From Paenibacillus sp. EZ-K15 (lineage in GTDB: Bacteria; Bacillota; Bacilli; Paenibacillales; Paenibacillaceae): a DNA stretch of 64,000 nucleotides. Where the stretch lies: contig NZ_PDHM01000024.1 in NCBI RefSeq assembly GCF_002573715.1, forward strand, positions 113,676 through 177,675, read 5' to 3'. Numbering within the stretch: position 1 is the first letter of the stretch; each line of letters starts with the position of its first letter. A program made the position numbers and the translations under genes. The notes below the pieces were generated by a model that was not told the origin of the DNA, made no database searches, and was given only the letters and a program-made list of their open reading frames with translations. Shown piece by piece: positions 25,855-36,024 of this stretch.

Positions 25855-27699
25855 GTGAATTTATTGAACTGGAATTGGAACAGCATTCGCACGAAATTGA
25901 TTACCTTTATGATCATGGCTACCATCATTCCAACCACCATCTCCATGATCATCAGCTATGTCATGACAACCAACTCGCTCAAAGAACGGGCCGTTGTTGA
26001 GAATATGAACCTTCTCTATCAGGGACGGTTGAATTTGGAGAGCTATTTGGAAGACATGAACCGGAATTCCCTTACGGTTTATTCGGATCCGGATTTTTTC
26101 CGCAGCCTTTATTATAGTCATGAGAACATCAATGCCAGCGGTAGGCAGTCCGCCACGCTGCAGTCCATTCATAAAGCCATCGGCGGCGCAAGACAGGTCT
26201 ATCTCTATGTCGACGGCAAAAGAGAGGCCACGTTGTTCGCCCAGGATATCGCCAGAAAAACGAGTGATGTCAATCTCTATCCCGAAATTCCCGATCTCGG
26301 TAACGATACGGTGGTTTTACAGCCGCCCCATCCCCTTCACACGTATGGCTTTCAGTTAGCTTATCCCTATGAAGCCAATAAACAAGTATTCACGATGTAC
26401 CGGGTCATTGAACGCGTCCCATCTACCGAGCGATTAGGCATTCTCGCCATCGATATGGATATGAATTTCCTGAGCCGGATCAGCGATCAGCTGTTCCAGC
26501 CCGAACATGAGCAGCTATATATTACGAATGAAGCCGGGCATATCATGTATGCCGGCCATGGCGAGATGCTGGGACAGCAAATTCATACGGAATGGTACGA
26601 CAGCATCAAGCAATCCGGCAAGAAGGAAGGCCATTTCGAATATAACAACAAAATCTATTTATATAACAATATCAAGACGTCGGTCAGCGACTGGACGATG
26701 ATCAAGGAGATTCCTTCCTCCTATATTCTAAGCAGCGCGGACAAAGCAGCCTTCGTCAATATTTTGCTGATCGGCGTGTCCCTGATTCTCATCATCGCCG
26801 CCACGATCTGGATTTCGGTCTATATCACGGCGCCGATTCGGGAATTGGTAGGCCTCATGAGCCAGGTCAAAAGCGGACGAATGACCGTGGATATCTCCTC
26901 CAGCCGCAAAGACGAAATCGGAACTCTCCACCGCAGGTTCGGGAGCATGATGGATACGATCAACAATCTCATCTTGCAGGAATACAAGCTGAAGCTGGCG
27001 AACCGGACCAACCAGCTCCGGGCGCTGCAGGCGCAGGTGAACCCGCATTTTATGAACAATGCACTGCAAACGATCGGCACCCTTGCGCTTGAGCATGGCA
27101 TGAAGAGGATCTACTCCCTGATCTCCGCTCTTGCCCGGATGATGAGATACAGCATGTACAATACGGACAAGCCGGTCACGTTGGCCACGGAGCTCGATCA
27201 TATCAAGGATTACGTAGAGCTGCAGAAGGAACGATTTGAGAATCAGTTCGACTTCCGTTACGATGTGGATGAGTCGACTTTGCAGGTGTTGATCCCGAAA
27301 ATGCTGGTTCAGCCGCTGATCGAGAACTTTTTCAAGCATGGCATGAACCCCTTGGCGGAAAACAATTATATCGCGCTGAAAAGTAAGCGTCTATCGGCCT
27401 CCATTGTGCAAATCACGGTCGAGGATAACGGAAACGGAATGCAGGATGAGCCGTTTCAAACCCTTCAGGAGCATTTGCTTCGGATGGAAGAGTTGGATCT
27501 AGAACAGCTTCAGGTGCTGTCCGAAATGGAAACGGAAGACAGCAGCGGGATCGGACTCATCAACATCATGACAAGGCTGAGACTGTATTATCGCGGAAAA
27601 TCCAAGTTCAGCATCGAAAACAACCAGCCGCATGGCTTTCGTGTTGTACTGACTATAAATGTGGAAGGTGAAACGGATGAAGGCATTGATCGTGGATGA
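25855..27699 (+). CDS. YesM-type sensor histidine kinase (importer 1 system)
   Basis: 614 residues. Two membrane helices (about 16-38 and 295-318) flank an extracellular sensing domain; a HAMP region follows (APIRELVGLMSQV). The His_kinase domain has its phospho-His in QVNPHFMNNALQ, and the ATPase domain has DNGNGM and GIGLINI. It starts at GTG 25855, or at TTG 25864, which has better spacing to GGCGGTGA. It overlaps the response-regulator gene by 23 bp. Divergent from importer 1, which it probably controls. Confidence 0.93.
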   Translation: MNLLNWNWNSIRTKLITFMIMATIIPTTISMIISYVMTTNSLKERAVVENMNLLYQGRLNLESYLEDMNRNSLTVYSDPDFFRSLYYSHENINASGRQSATLQSIHKAIGGARQVYLYVDGKREATLFAQDIARKTSDVNLYPEIPDLGNDTVVLQPPHPLHTYGFQLAYPYEANKQVFTMYRVIERVPSTERLGILAIDMDMNFLSRISDQLFQPEHEQLYITNEAGHIMYAGHGEMLGQQIHTEWYDSIKQSGKKEGHFEYNNKIYLYNNIKTSVSDWTMIKEIPSSYILSSADKAAFVNILLIGVSLILIIAATIWISVYITAPIRELVGLMSQVKSGRMTVDISSSRKDEIGTLHRRFGSMMDTINNLILQEYKLKLANRTNQLRALQAQVNPHFMNNALQTIGTLALEHGMKRIYSLISALARMMRYSMYNTDKPVTLATELDHIKDYVELQKERFENQFDFRYDVDESTLQVLIPKMLVQPLIENFFKHGMNPLAENNYIALKSKRLSASIVQITVEDNGNGMQDEPFQTLQEHLLRMEELDLEQLQVLSEMETEDSSGIGLINIMTRLRLYYRGKSKFSIENNQPHGFRVVLTINVEGETDEGIDRG

Positions 27700-29314
27700 C
27701 GAGTCTCGCGTGCGTAAAGCCATCCGACTGCTGGTCCAGTGGGAAACGCATGGGATTACCGATATTGAGGAAGCCTCCAATGGTCTTGAGGCGATGCAAA
27801 TGATTCCGGCGTTCCGGCCGAGCCTCGTGCTGATGGACATGCTGATGCCGCTCAAAAACGGCGTAGATCTCATGGAATGGATTCACAAGAATTACCCGGA
27901 TATCAAATTCATTGTCATCAGCGGGCATGACGACTTCGAATTCGTACGCAACACCATCTGGTATAGCGGCACGGATTATATCCTGAAGCCCATCGAGGAA
28001 GCCGTCATCAACCAAGCGGTCGCCAAGGCGACTGCCGCCTGGAAAGCCGAGGAACGGGAACGCCTTGCGGCGCAGCAGCAGCATGTTCAGGTGAACGAGT
28101 ACCGGCCGGTGTATTCCGAGAAGCTGTTATCCAGCCTGATTGATGACAAAAGCGCCCATTCCCAGGTGGTCAATCGCCTCAAGGATGAAGGCATCGTACC
28201 GGAGCATGCGCAGACGATACGCCTGGCCGTCATGCAGATGGACAAGTCAGATCATGCGCTTTATAGCCGCTTTGGCCATCATCAGGATTTGCTCATGTTT
28301 GCCCTGCTGAATATTTGCAATGAATTTCTGCAAAAGGACCGGATCGGGATCGCCTTCCGTCACTTCGGTTCACCTCACCAACTTGTTATTTTGTTGTGGG
28401 ATCAGCTTGCCACGCTGCCTACACTGCTTCAAGAGATCAATAACGGGATGCACCGCACCTTGTCGCGCCACATGCACTTTGGCGTTAGTCCTGACGGTCA
28501 ATACCCGGCAGACGTTCCGGAATTGTATGCCCGAAGCTCGTCCGCCCTGCATCAGAGGGATTTAACGGTCCTAAATCACTTTATCCATCATACAGAAGAG
28601 CAGCGCCGATCAGGCGTTGACCATCATAAAGGCGTGCAGTTCAGCGGGTTTGAGGATACCTGGAAGCTCGCCATACTAAGCGGCCAACCCACTCCCATAA
28701 ACGAAGCTGTAGAGTCATTCATCGCGGCTATTCGAAAAAGCAGCGTTCTTACGCCGGAGCTTCTGGAGCGTTGGGACCGCGATATCGAAAGATTTGCCAA
28801 TCACGTGATTCATGAAACCGCTAACCCGTCGTCTGAAGCTTTGTTGAAATTGTACAAAGAGGAAAGCGCCACCATCGAGCGGCCAAGCCCAGACAAGTAT
28901 GTGTGCTCCCTGGCAGAGTGGCATCAGTATTGGATTGAATTAATGAGCCTGCTGGCCTCGGCCTTGCAGTCCCAGAAACAAACGGGACAGGACCTGATCC
29001 ATGACATTACGACGTTTATCGAGCAAAATTACCAGAATGACGTGTCGCTGTATGATATTGCAAACCGATTTCATGTAAGTCGTGAGTACATTTCCCGCAA
29101 ATTTAAGCAAAAGCATGGCATTAATATTCCGGAACATCTGAACCGGATCCGCATCTCCAAGGCCAAGGTCCTGCTGCAAAATCGAGGCCTAAAAATGGCA
29201 GCGATTTCCGAGATGGTCGGCTTCAAGAACGAGAAATATTTCAGTCTTGTTTTTAAAAAGCAAGAGGGCATTTCGCCGAAGGAATTCCGCAAGCTGCATG
29301 AGCAGGAAGCGTAG
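27677..29314 (+). CDS. YesN-type response regulator with AraC DNA-binding domain
   Basis: About 545 residues. Receiver domain at the N-terminus (VDDES acidic pair, phosphorylated Asp in LVLMDMLMP, Lys in ILKPIEE), a long middle region, and an AraC/XylS double helix-turn-helix at the C-terminus (SLYDIANRFHVSREYISRKF, then AAISEMVGFKNEKYFSLVFKK). Start ATG 27677 with GGAAGGTG upstream, inside the end of the kinase gene. Likely activates the divergent importer-GH42 operon when the kinase senses sugar. Confidence 0.93.
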   Translation: MKALIVDDESRVRKAIRLLVQWETHGITDIEEASNGLEAMQMIPAFRPSLVLMDMLMPLKNGVDLMEWIHKNYPDIKFIVISGHDDFEFVRNTIWYSGTDYILKPIEEAVINQAVAKATAAWKAEERERLAAQQQHVQVNEYRPVYSEKLLSSLIDDKSAHSQVVNRLKDEGIVPEHAQTIRLAVMQMDKSDHALYSRFGHHQDLLMFALLNICNEFLQKDRIGIAFRHFGSPHQLVILLWDQLATLPTLLQEINNGMHRTLSRHMHFGVSPDGQYPADVPELYARSSSALHQRDLTVLNHFIHHTEEQRRSGVDHHKGVQFSGFEDTWKLAILSGQPTPINEAVESFIAAIRKSSVLTPELLERWDRDIERFANHVIHETANPSSEALLKLYKEESATIERPSPDKYVCSLAEWHQYWIELMSLLASALQSQKQTGQDLIHDITTFIEQNYQNDVSLYDIANRFHVSREYISRKFKQKHGINIPEHLNRIRISKAKVLLQNRGLKMAAISEMVGFKNEKYFSLVFKKQEGISPKEFRKLHEQEA

Positions 29315-29463
29315 GCTGGACAGCAGTTTACCGCCGAAGGACTGAGAGCCTAGGCTGTTTAAGCATATGCCGATCGACGCATTTTCTCAGAAGCTAGACC
29401 GCATGCAGCCTAAGTTTTTCTTGGGGGATCAGGAGGGTAACCTCAGGCGTATATTAAAAAAAT

Positions 29464-29510
29464 AAAGCAGAGAAAGCCGGGGATCCCCCGGCTTCTCTGC
29501 TTTTTTTGAG
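29464..29510. terminator. Bidirectional terminator
   Basis: AAAGCAGAGAAAGCCGGGG (from 29464) pairs with CCCCGGCTTCTCTGCTTT (to 29503) around a 3-nt loop, followed by T's. Serves the response regulator gene and, on the other strand, the GH42/GH95 operon. Confidence 0.85.
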
Positions 29511-29555
29511 AACGTTCCAAGCTATTTATTTTTCGTGTAAGCCCTCACGCTATCT

Positions 29556-31589
29556 CTACCCCAGCCGTTTCTCTAATATCATCACTCCGCGTGCCGGCAC
29601 CTCGCAGGAATCTCGATGTTCCTCTCCTGTCAGCAGGTCAACATAGGTATCCCCTTCCAATGGCACCGGTTTGCTCTCCGACATGTGATTAAGTACAAAG
29701 GTGAACTCCACGTCCTCCTTCACACGCTTTGTCACCTCAACGCCTTCCGGAGCTTTCAGGACGGGCTCAATGCCATGGTCATTGCATATGGTTTGCATCA
29801 GGTCCTTCAGAAATTTAGACTCTGGACTTGTGGCCACATACCATGCCTTCCCTTGCCCGAAGGAATTCACGGTTAACGATGGCGTCCCCTGATAGTAATC
29901 AGAGCCATATTCGGCAACGACTTCCACTCCTTCAGCATGGATCACGTCACACAGAATTCCGCAGTCGTAGGTGCCCTTCAGTTGTCCCTTCGGCCCTCGC
30001 ATCACCATCTGATTCTGCTGGCCCGGAAGCATCGCATCAATCTCCTCGGCCCATATTCCCATTACCTTGCGCAGCTCGCCCGGATAACCGCCAAGCGTCA
30101 CCAGATCATGCTCATTTACGATGCCGCTGAAGAAGGTCGTCACAAAGGTTCCGCCTTGCGATACAAAGGCCTCCACGCGCTCTGCAAATCCCTGCTTTGC
30201 CATATACATCACCGGCGCGATGACAACGTCATATTTCCGGAAGTCCTCTCCCACGCTGATCATGTCAGTCTGGATATGCAGCTGATGCAGGGCATCGTAA
30301 TATTTATGGACCTCATTCACGTAATTGAGGGCGACGGTCGGACCGCTCGACAGATCGATGCCCCACCGGTTCTCCCAGTCGTAGATGATCGCGACTTTGG
30401 CGTCGGAACGGGCATCCAGAATACGGTCCCCAAGCTGCTGCAGCTCCTTGCCCAGCTCCGCGCACTCGCGGAATACGCGGGTATACTCATGCCCTACATG
30501 CTCAATGACCGCGCCGTGATATTTCTCGCAGGCTCCGATCGAACGACGCAGCTGGAAGAACATCACCGTATCCGCGCCGTGGGCGACCGCTTGATAGCTC
30601 CACAATCGCATTACCCCAGGGCGCTTGGCCGAGTTATACGGCTGCCAGTTCTGAACGCTCGGTGTCTGCTCCATCAGCATAAAGGGCTGACCGCCCTTAA
30701 GTCCCCGCATCAAGGCATGCGCCATGGCGGTATAGCTGTACGGGGTATCCAGCGACGGATAGTTGTCCCAGGAGACGACATCCATCTCCTTGGCCCATTT
30801 GAAATAGTCCAGCTCCGGGTAAAAACCCATGAGATTCGTGGTCACCGGTATGTCCGGCGTGATCCGCTTCAATTCATCCCGCTCCAGCTTGTAGCAGTCC
30901 AGCAGGCTGTCGGACTGGAAACGGCGGTAATCCAGGGATATGCCTTGGAAATTGGTCCGGTTGCCGGACCACTCCTCGCTTAAAGCGTTAGGAACGACAA
31001 TGTCCTCCCAGTCATAGAAGGTGTGGCCCCAGAAGCGGGTATTCCATGCCTTGTTTACGGCATCCAGCGTGCCATATCGCTGCTCGAGCCAAGTCCGGAA
31101 TGCCGCGGCGCAGTTGTCGCAGTAGCAGTACCCGCCATATTCGTTCGATACGTGCCAGATCAGGACGGCCGGATGAGCCTTATAGCGTTCCGCCAGCTTG
31201 CCGGCCATGATTTTGGCGTATTTTCGGTAGGTGGGGCTGTTCGGACAGGAGTTATGGCGCCCGCCGAATTTGCGTTTGCGGCCCTCGTAGTCGACGCGCA
31301 GCACATCCGGGTATTTGCGCGCCATCCAGGCCGGATGGGCTCCCGTGCTGGTTGCCAAACAGATATACACCCCGTTCCGGTACAGCCGGTCGATCGTCTC
31401 GTCAAGCCAAGCAAAATCGTATGTATCCTCATTCGGCTGACTCAAAGCCCAGGAGAATACATTTATGGTGGCTACATCGATGCCCGCCAGCTTAAACATG
31501 CGGTCATCTTCCTTCCATGCCTCCGCATCCCACTGCTCGGGATTATAATCGCCGCCATACCACATTTTGGGCAATTTTTCGTTAATCAT
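29556..31589 (-). CDS. GH42 beta-galactosidase (copy 2)
   Basis: 677 residues, same layout as copy 1: Glu150 in WHVSNEYGGYCYCDNC, Glu307 in MLMEQTPS. The N-terminal two thirds are close to copy 1; the C-terminal 60 residues differ more. Cytoplasmic. It is 68 bp downstream of the GH95 fucosidase gene and probably cotranscribed with it. A beta-galactosidase behind an alpha-fucosidase fits stepwise removal of Fuc then Gal from a side chain. Confidence 0.95.
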   Translation of the reverse strand: MINEKLPKMWYGGDYNPEQWDAEAWKEDDRMFKLAGIDVATINVFSWALSQPNEDTYDFAWLDETIDRLYRNGVYICLATSTGAHPAWMARKYPDVLRVDYEGRKRKFGGRHNSCPNSPTYRKYAKIMAGKLAERYKAHPAVLIWHVSNEYGGYCYCDNCAAAFRTWLEQRYGTLDAVNKAWNTRFWGHTFYDWEDIVVPNALSEEWSGNRTNFQGISLDYRRFQSDSLLDCYKLERDELKRITPDIPVTTNLMGFYPELDYFKWAKEMDVVSWDNYPSLDTPYSYTAMAHALMRGLKGGQPFMLMEQTPSVQNWQPYNSAKRPGVMRLWSYQAVAHGADTVMFFQLRRSIGACEKYHGAVIEHVGHEYTRVFRECAELGKELQQLGDRILDARSDAKVAIIYDWENRWGIDLSSGPTVALNYVNEVHKYYDALHQLHIQTDMISVGEDFRKYDVVIAPVMYMAKQGFAERVEAFVSQGGTFVTTFFSGIVNEHDLVTLGGYPGELRKVMGIWAEEIDAMLPGQQNQMVMRGPKGQLKGTYDCGILCDVIHAEGVEVVAEYGSDYYQGTPSLTVNSFGQGKAWYVATSPESKFLKDLMQTICNDHGIEPVLKAPEGVEVTKRVKEDVEFTFVLNHMSESKPVPLEGDTYVDLLTGEEHRDSCEVPARGVMILEKRLG

Positions 31590-31657
31590 CTAGGGTTCAG
31601 CTCCTTTTGCTTCTTAAATTCCGTATCCAGTTCCCCATTCAAAAAAGCCTTGTTCGA

Positions 31658-34063
31658 TCAATCCATGTTCACGCTGCCTTCGTCGGTGGTCGGCGTGATC
31701 CGGTAAGTCGCTCCGCTCACCGTTTCAAACGAGCCTTGATCATCCGTCGTCACCACACTTCCGTCTTCCCTTCTAACGGCAAGAGGCACGGAACAGCTAA
31801 TTCTACAGACTCGGCCATGCGTAGAGGTTACGCTCGCAGACGTAAGGATGCCTTCGCTCCATTCCATGTCCACAATAAACCCGCCACGAGCCTTTAACCC
31901 TCTTACGGAGCCTTCTGCCCACGCCTTCGGCAGCGCCGGCAGAAGCTGAATGGCGCCCAAATGACTCTGGAGCAGCATTTCTACAACTCCGGCGGTGCCT
32001 CCAAAATTCGCATCGATCTGGAACGGAGGATGGTCTCCGAGCAGATTAGGATGCATGGAACGGGAAATCAGCGTCCGGACATAATCATACGCCTTGTCCG
32101 GTTGCTGTAATCGGGCAAACAGGTTGATCAGCCATACGCAGCTCCACCCCGTGTGCCCTCCTCCATGGTCGATGCGCGACATCAGCGTACGATAAGCGGC
32201 TTCCGCAAACTGCGGCGTATCCTGAAGGGTTATGTCAGAGCCGGGGTACAATCCATACAAATGGGATACGTGCCGATGTCCGGGCTCCGCTCCCGGATAA
32301 GGCTCGCCCCATTCCATGAGTTTACCCTCGGCATCGATGGCGTAAGGCAGCAGGCGCGCAACCGCTGCCTTCCATTCCTCCCGCAGCTCATCATCCTGCT
32401 CCAGCAGCTGTGATGCCTCAATACAGTTATGAAAGATATCCCGAATGATGGCCATATCCATGGTGGAGCCTGCCGACACGCTGCAAGGCTGGCCGTCCGC
32501 AGTAAGAAACTGATTCTCCGGCGATGTCGACGGGCTGGTCACCAGATGCCCTTTCCCGTCTTCAATAAGCCAATCCAGGCAAAACAATGCCGCATTCCTC
32601 ATCAGCGGATAAGCCGTTTCCCGCAAATATTGGAGGTCCGGGTGAAATTGGTAGCGCTCCCAAAGATGCCGGCACAGCCATGCACCGCCCATTGGCCAGA
32701 AAGCCCACATGGCTCTGCCATCGCTCGGGCTGGACATTCGCCATAGATCCACGTTATGGTGGGCGACCCATCCGCGGGCGCCATAATGAATCTTCGCCGT
32801 CCGGGCACCGTTTACGCTAAGCTCCCGGATCATCTGGATTAGCGGCTCATGACACTCGCTCAGATGGGTCGTCTCTACGGGCCAGTAGTTCATCTCGGTA
32901 TTGATATTCGTTGTATAATCACTGTTCCATGGTGGCTGTACATGCGGATTCCATATGCCCTGCAGATGGGCGGGCTGTGTACCTGGCCGGGAGCTGGCGA
33001 TGAGCAAATATCTTCCGAATTGAAACATCAGCGCCTCGAGTGCAGCATCCTCTCGTCCCTCCCGGTACGCTTTCATTCGCTCGTCGGTGGCTATAGCTTG
33101 TGCGGAACGCACACGCTCTGGACGGCCAAGCTGAAGCTCCACGCGTCTGAACAAGGCTTGATGGTCCTCGATATGCCGTGAGCGCAATTCTGTAAATCCA
33201 TGCCGCATCGCGTCCTGAAGTCTCCCCTTGCATATACTGGACGGATCGGTTCCTTCAGAACCCGGAGATCGATCGAAGCCTTCAAAATTCGTGGCAGCCG
33301 CAATCAGCAGCGTGACCGAGCCTGCGCCGTTAATACGTATACCGCTGTTATCCACCGTAACCTGCCCGGTGTCCGTCAAGGCCAGCAGCCTCATTTCATA
33401 CCGTATGCCAAGCCCGTCTTCATAGAGCACCGACCCGGGGTGATCACCTCTGTAATTCTCAGCAATATGGGTGGGGGCTTGTCCATACAACACCAAAGCT
33501 CCGTCTTCTGCACTGCGGGTACCATGCTGCAGCGGTGAACGAAGCCCGATCTCTAATTGGATGGTTCCGCCGTTCGTGCTTGTATAACGTATAACCGCAA
33601 CCTGATCAGGCGCACTGATGAACATTTCCCTGCTGAAGCGATCATCGGGACCGCCGGCTCGAAAGTGAGTGGATGCAATCCCTGTATCCAGATCCAGTGC
33701 TCGCCTATAGTCCGTCCAGTGATCCCCTATTCCCGACTGTCGGATGACCAGATCTCCTAAAGGCAAGAAGGACTCCGTGCTTCTGCCAACCATCTTGCCC
33801 TCAATCAACTGCTCGGCTTCGGCAAACTTCCCGGACGCAATCAGCTCTCTTGCCGCTGCCAAATGCCGGAGAGCCTCGTAATTATTCGTGTCCCGGGGAA
33901 ATCCGGACCAAAGTGTATCTTCATTCCATTGAATGCGCTCTTCCTGTACGCCTCCAAACACCATGGCCCCAAGACGTCCGTTTCCGAGCGGAAGCGCTTC
34001 TTCCCACTTGTCCGCGGGCTCCCGATACCACAAGGTTGTGTTCTTATGCTCAGCTGACTTCAG
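31658..34063 (-). CDS. GH95 alpha-L-fucosidase
   Basis: About 791-801 residues, cytoplasmic. The family N-terminus WYREPADKWEEALPLGNGRLGAMVFGG, the Asn pair region in HHNVDLWR, the acid Glu in TSPSTSPENQF and the Asp in DANFGGTAGVVEM correspond to the known GH95 catalytic set. GH95 removes alpha-1,2-linked L-fucose from galactose. The start is odd: a CTG at 34063 has GGGGGG 6 nt upstream, while the TTG at 34033, right before WYREP, has no visible ribosome site, and there is no ATG. I use 34063. It lies between the importer 2 binding protein gene and GH42 copy 2. Confidence 0.9.
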   Translation of the reverse strand: MKSAEHKNTTLWYREPADKWEEALPLGNGRLGAMVFGGVQEERIQWNEDTLWSGFPRDTNNYEALRHLAAARELIASGKFAEAEQLIEGKMVGRSTESFLPLGDLVIRQSGIGDHWTDYRRALDLDTGIASTHFRAGGPDDRFSREMFISAPDQVAVIRYTSTNGGTIQLEIGLRSPLQHGTRSAEDGALVLYGQAPTHIAENYRGDHPGSVLYEDGLGIRYEMRLLALTDTGQVTVDNSGIRINGAGSVTLLIAAATNFEGFDRSPGSEGTDPSSICKGRLQDAMRHGFTELRSRHIEDHQALFRRVELQLGRPERVRSAQAIATDERMKAYREGREDAALEALMFQFGRYLLIASSRPGTQPAHLQGIWNPHVQPPWNSDYTTNINTEMNYWPVETTHLSECHEPLIQMIRELSVNGARTAKIHYGARGWVAHHNVDLWRMSSPSDGRAMWAFWPMGGAWLCRHLWERYQFHPDLQYLRETAYPLMRNAALFCLDWLIEDGKGHLVTSPSTSPENQFLTADGQPCSVSAGSTMDMAIIRDIFHNCIEASQLLEQDDELREEWKAAVARLLPYAIDAEGKLMEWGEPYPGAEPGHRHVSHLYGLYPGSDITLQDTPQFAEAAYRTLMSRIDHGGGHTGWSCVWLINLFARLQQPDKAYDYVRTLISRSMHPNLLGDHPPFQIDANFGGTAGVVEMLLQSHLGAIQLLPALPKAWAEGSVRGLKARGGFIVDMEWSEGILTSASVTSTHGRVCRISCSVPLAVRREDGSVVTTDDQGSFETVSGATYRITPTTDEGSVNMD

Positions 34064-34194
34064 TGTAATCCCCCCTTATTCCAATTGATAAAGGTCTTCT
34101 CGATGAACCCGTCATATCCTTCATCAGCTGCTGTATTTCTTCTGTTAAATAACGGAAAAACCGCTATAACAGTGCCCCTTTCATATAGCGGCAA

Positions 34195-34220
34195 AAGGGG
34201 CCGCATATTGCCGGCCCCTT
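34195..34220 (-). terminator. Stem-loop after importer 2 binding-protein gene
   Basis: AAGGGGCCG (34195-34203) / CCGGCCCCTT (34211-34220), loop CATATTG; minus-strand T's follow briefly. A second dyad CCGCTATA (34161-34168) / TATAGCGG (34184-34191) lies next to it. Probably an attenuator before GH95 rather than a full stop. Confidence 0.6.
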
Positions 34221-34235
34221 CTATTCACCTATACC

Positions 34236-35948
34236 TTAATCATTCCAGAGTTCGACGCGGTCGCGTACCAATTGGGTGTATTCCTGCTCCATTTTCTCGG
34301 CGCCGGCATCATTCAGTTCTTTGATGAACTGTTCATACAGCGCATCAAATTTCGCCGGATCGGCAAGAATGATTTCCGGAATCCGTTTACGGGTAATCTC
34401 CTCCACCTTTTTGTACGTGATATTGATATTGGAGTCGCTCGGTACTGGAATGTTGTAAGCAACGCCCCATGGCTTCACTTCAAATTCCTCTTGTTTCGGC
34501 CACAGGTCTTTCCACATTTCCGCGCCGTATGCTTTCAGTGTCTCCTTCGCGGATGGCGTATAGTTCTCTATGATCGTCTCCGGGAAATTCGTCGTATAGT
34601 AGTTGTCCGTCGAATCCTTCACGCCGTCTCCGTAACGCGGGAACATGGCGTTGTACAAGCCGATTCCTGTTTCCTTGGTGAAGTTGGCGTTGTCATAGGT
34701 TTTGCGCTCTTGGACGTCTTCCGGAATGACGCGCTTGCCGTCCACAACGTTGTAATGCTCGCCCTCAATTCCCCAATTCATCAAAACTTGCCCTTCTTCG
34801 GAAGCCAGATAATCCAGGAACTTGATGATTCGAACTGGATCCTTCGCGGACGTCGTAATGCCCACACCCCATCCGGCGACGTAACCCGCGTCTTGGAACG
34901 TTGCATCCTTCGTCGACTCATCCAGCTGGATCGGGAATCTCGCATAGGTGCGGTTTTCCTTGCCGGAAGATCTCAGTGCGTTTGTTGCATTGCCGAAGCC
35001 CCACTCCTGATCGATGACGCCAAGAACACGGCCAGAGGAGATTTTAGCTTCGTATTGGTCGGTTTTCTGTACGAACGTTTCCTTATCCAGAAGACCTGCA
35101 TCATTCATATGGTTCAACCAGCGGAAATATTCTTTCTCTTCCGTGCGCTTGTAGTGCAGCTTAGCCTCGACCGTCTCCTGGTCGATATAATACTCGCCGT
35201 CATCCGATGCGCCTGTCGCGATAAACGCCGGGTTCGTTACCGAGATCATAATTCTCCATCCGTCCGCATTCAGCGTCAGCGGAATCGTCGGCTGGCCGTC
35301 AATGGTCGGGTGTTTCTCGGCATAGTCTTTCAGCGCTTTCTCGTAATCCTTCACCGTCTTCAGTTCAGGGTATCCGAGTTCTTTCAGCACTTCGTGCTGG
35401 ACCTGGAACGTGCCGCCGGCATCGAGCGCCTGATGGTCCACCGCTGCAAGTGTCGGAAGGACATAGATGGCCTCATCCTCGTTGCTCCATTTTAGGCGGC
35501 TCATATATTCACCGTACACCTTCTTGATATTCGGCGCATGCTCTTCGATCAGATCCGTCAGATCAATGAACGCTCCGGAGTCTACAAACAGATTGGCGTC
35601 ACCCTTGGCAAATACCAAGTCCGGATATTCCCCGCTCGCTACCATCAGCGGGAGCTTCTGATTGGAGCCGTCTACCGCGTATTCTGCCTGGATCGTAATG
35701 CCGGTTTTCTCGGTCAGCTTCTTGCCGACCGCATCCTGCATGTTGGCCCAGTTCGCATTGGAATCCGCGCTGTAATACGTCATGGTCATCGGCTCGAGCT
35801 TCTCTTCCTGCTGCGTATCGTTGCCGCCGTTGCCTTCTTCGCCGCCGTTTGCGCTATTGTTGCTGTCGCCGTTGCCGCACGCTGCAAGAACGAATGTAGC
35901 CATCATCATGATCGCGAGCAGCAGCGACAATCTCTTCTTATGCTTCAT
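34236..35948 (-). CDS. Large sugar-binding lipoprotein, LplA/YtcQ type (importer 2)
   Basis: 570 residues, longer than ordinary binding proteins and typical of the LplA/YtcQ group. Lipobox VLAACGNGD near residue 23, followed by an Asn/Gly/Glu-rich linker of about 25 residues, then the binding fold. It is the third gene of an importer operon (permease, permease, binding protein). The ligand is unknown; linkage to GH95/GH42/GH31 suggests a complex plant oligosaccharide. Confidence 0.92.
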   Translation of the reverse strand: MKHKKRLSLLLAIMMMATFVLAACGNGDSNNSANGGEEGNGGNDTQQEEKLEPMTMTYYSADSNANWANMQDAVGKKLTEKTGITIQAEYAVDGSNQKLPLMVASGEYPDLVFAKGDANLFVDSGAFIDLTDLIEEHAPNIKKVYGEYMSRLKWSNEDEAIYVLPTLAAVDHQALDAGGTFQVQHEVLKELGYPELKTVKDYEKALKDYAEKHPTIDGQPTIPLTLNADGWRIMISVTNPAFIATGASDDGEYYIDQETVEAKLHYKRTEEKEYFRWLNHMNDAGLLDKETFVQKTDQYEAKISSGRVLGVIDQEWGFGNATNALRSSGKENRTYARFPIQLDESTKDATFQDAGYVAGWGVGITTSAKDPVRIIKFLDYLASEEGQVLMNWGIEGEHYNVVDGKRVIPEDVQERKTYDNANFTKETGIGLYNAMFPRYGDGVKDSTDNYYTTNFPETIIENYTPSAKETLKAYGAEMWKDLWPKQEEFEVKPWGVAYNIPVPSDSNINITYKKVEEITRKRIPEIILADPAKFDALYEQFIKELNDAGAEKMEQEYTQLVRDRVELWND

Positions 35949-36024
35949 TGCTATACCCCCTAAATCGATTTTTAATTATCTATCGTATAACAGGACGTAA
36001 TGCCTGCTGATACTGTACATGAGC

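Noticed and set aside
29937..30983. Long plus-strand open frame (348 codons)
   Set aside because: Shadow of the GH42 gene; similar shadows occur opposite GH42 copy 1, as expected from shared codon use.
34272..35495. Long plus-strand open frame (407 codons)
   Set aside because: It lies wholly antisense to the importer 2 binding-protein gene, has no ribosome site and its translation looks like no family.
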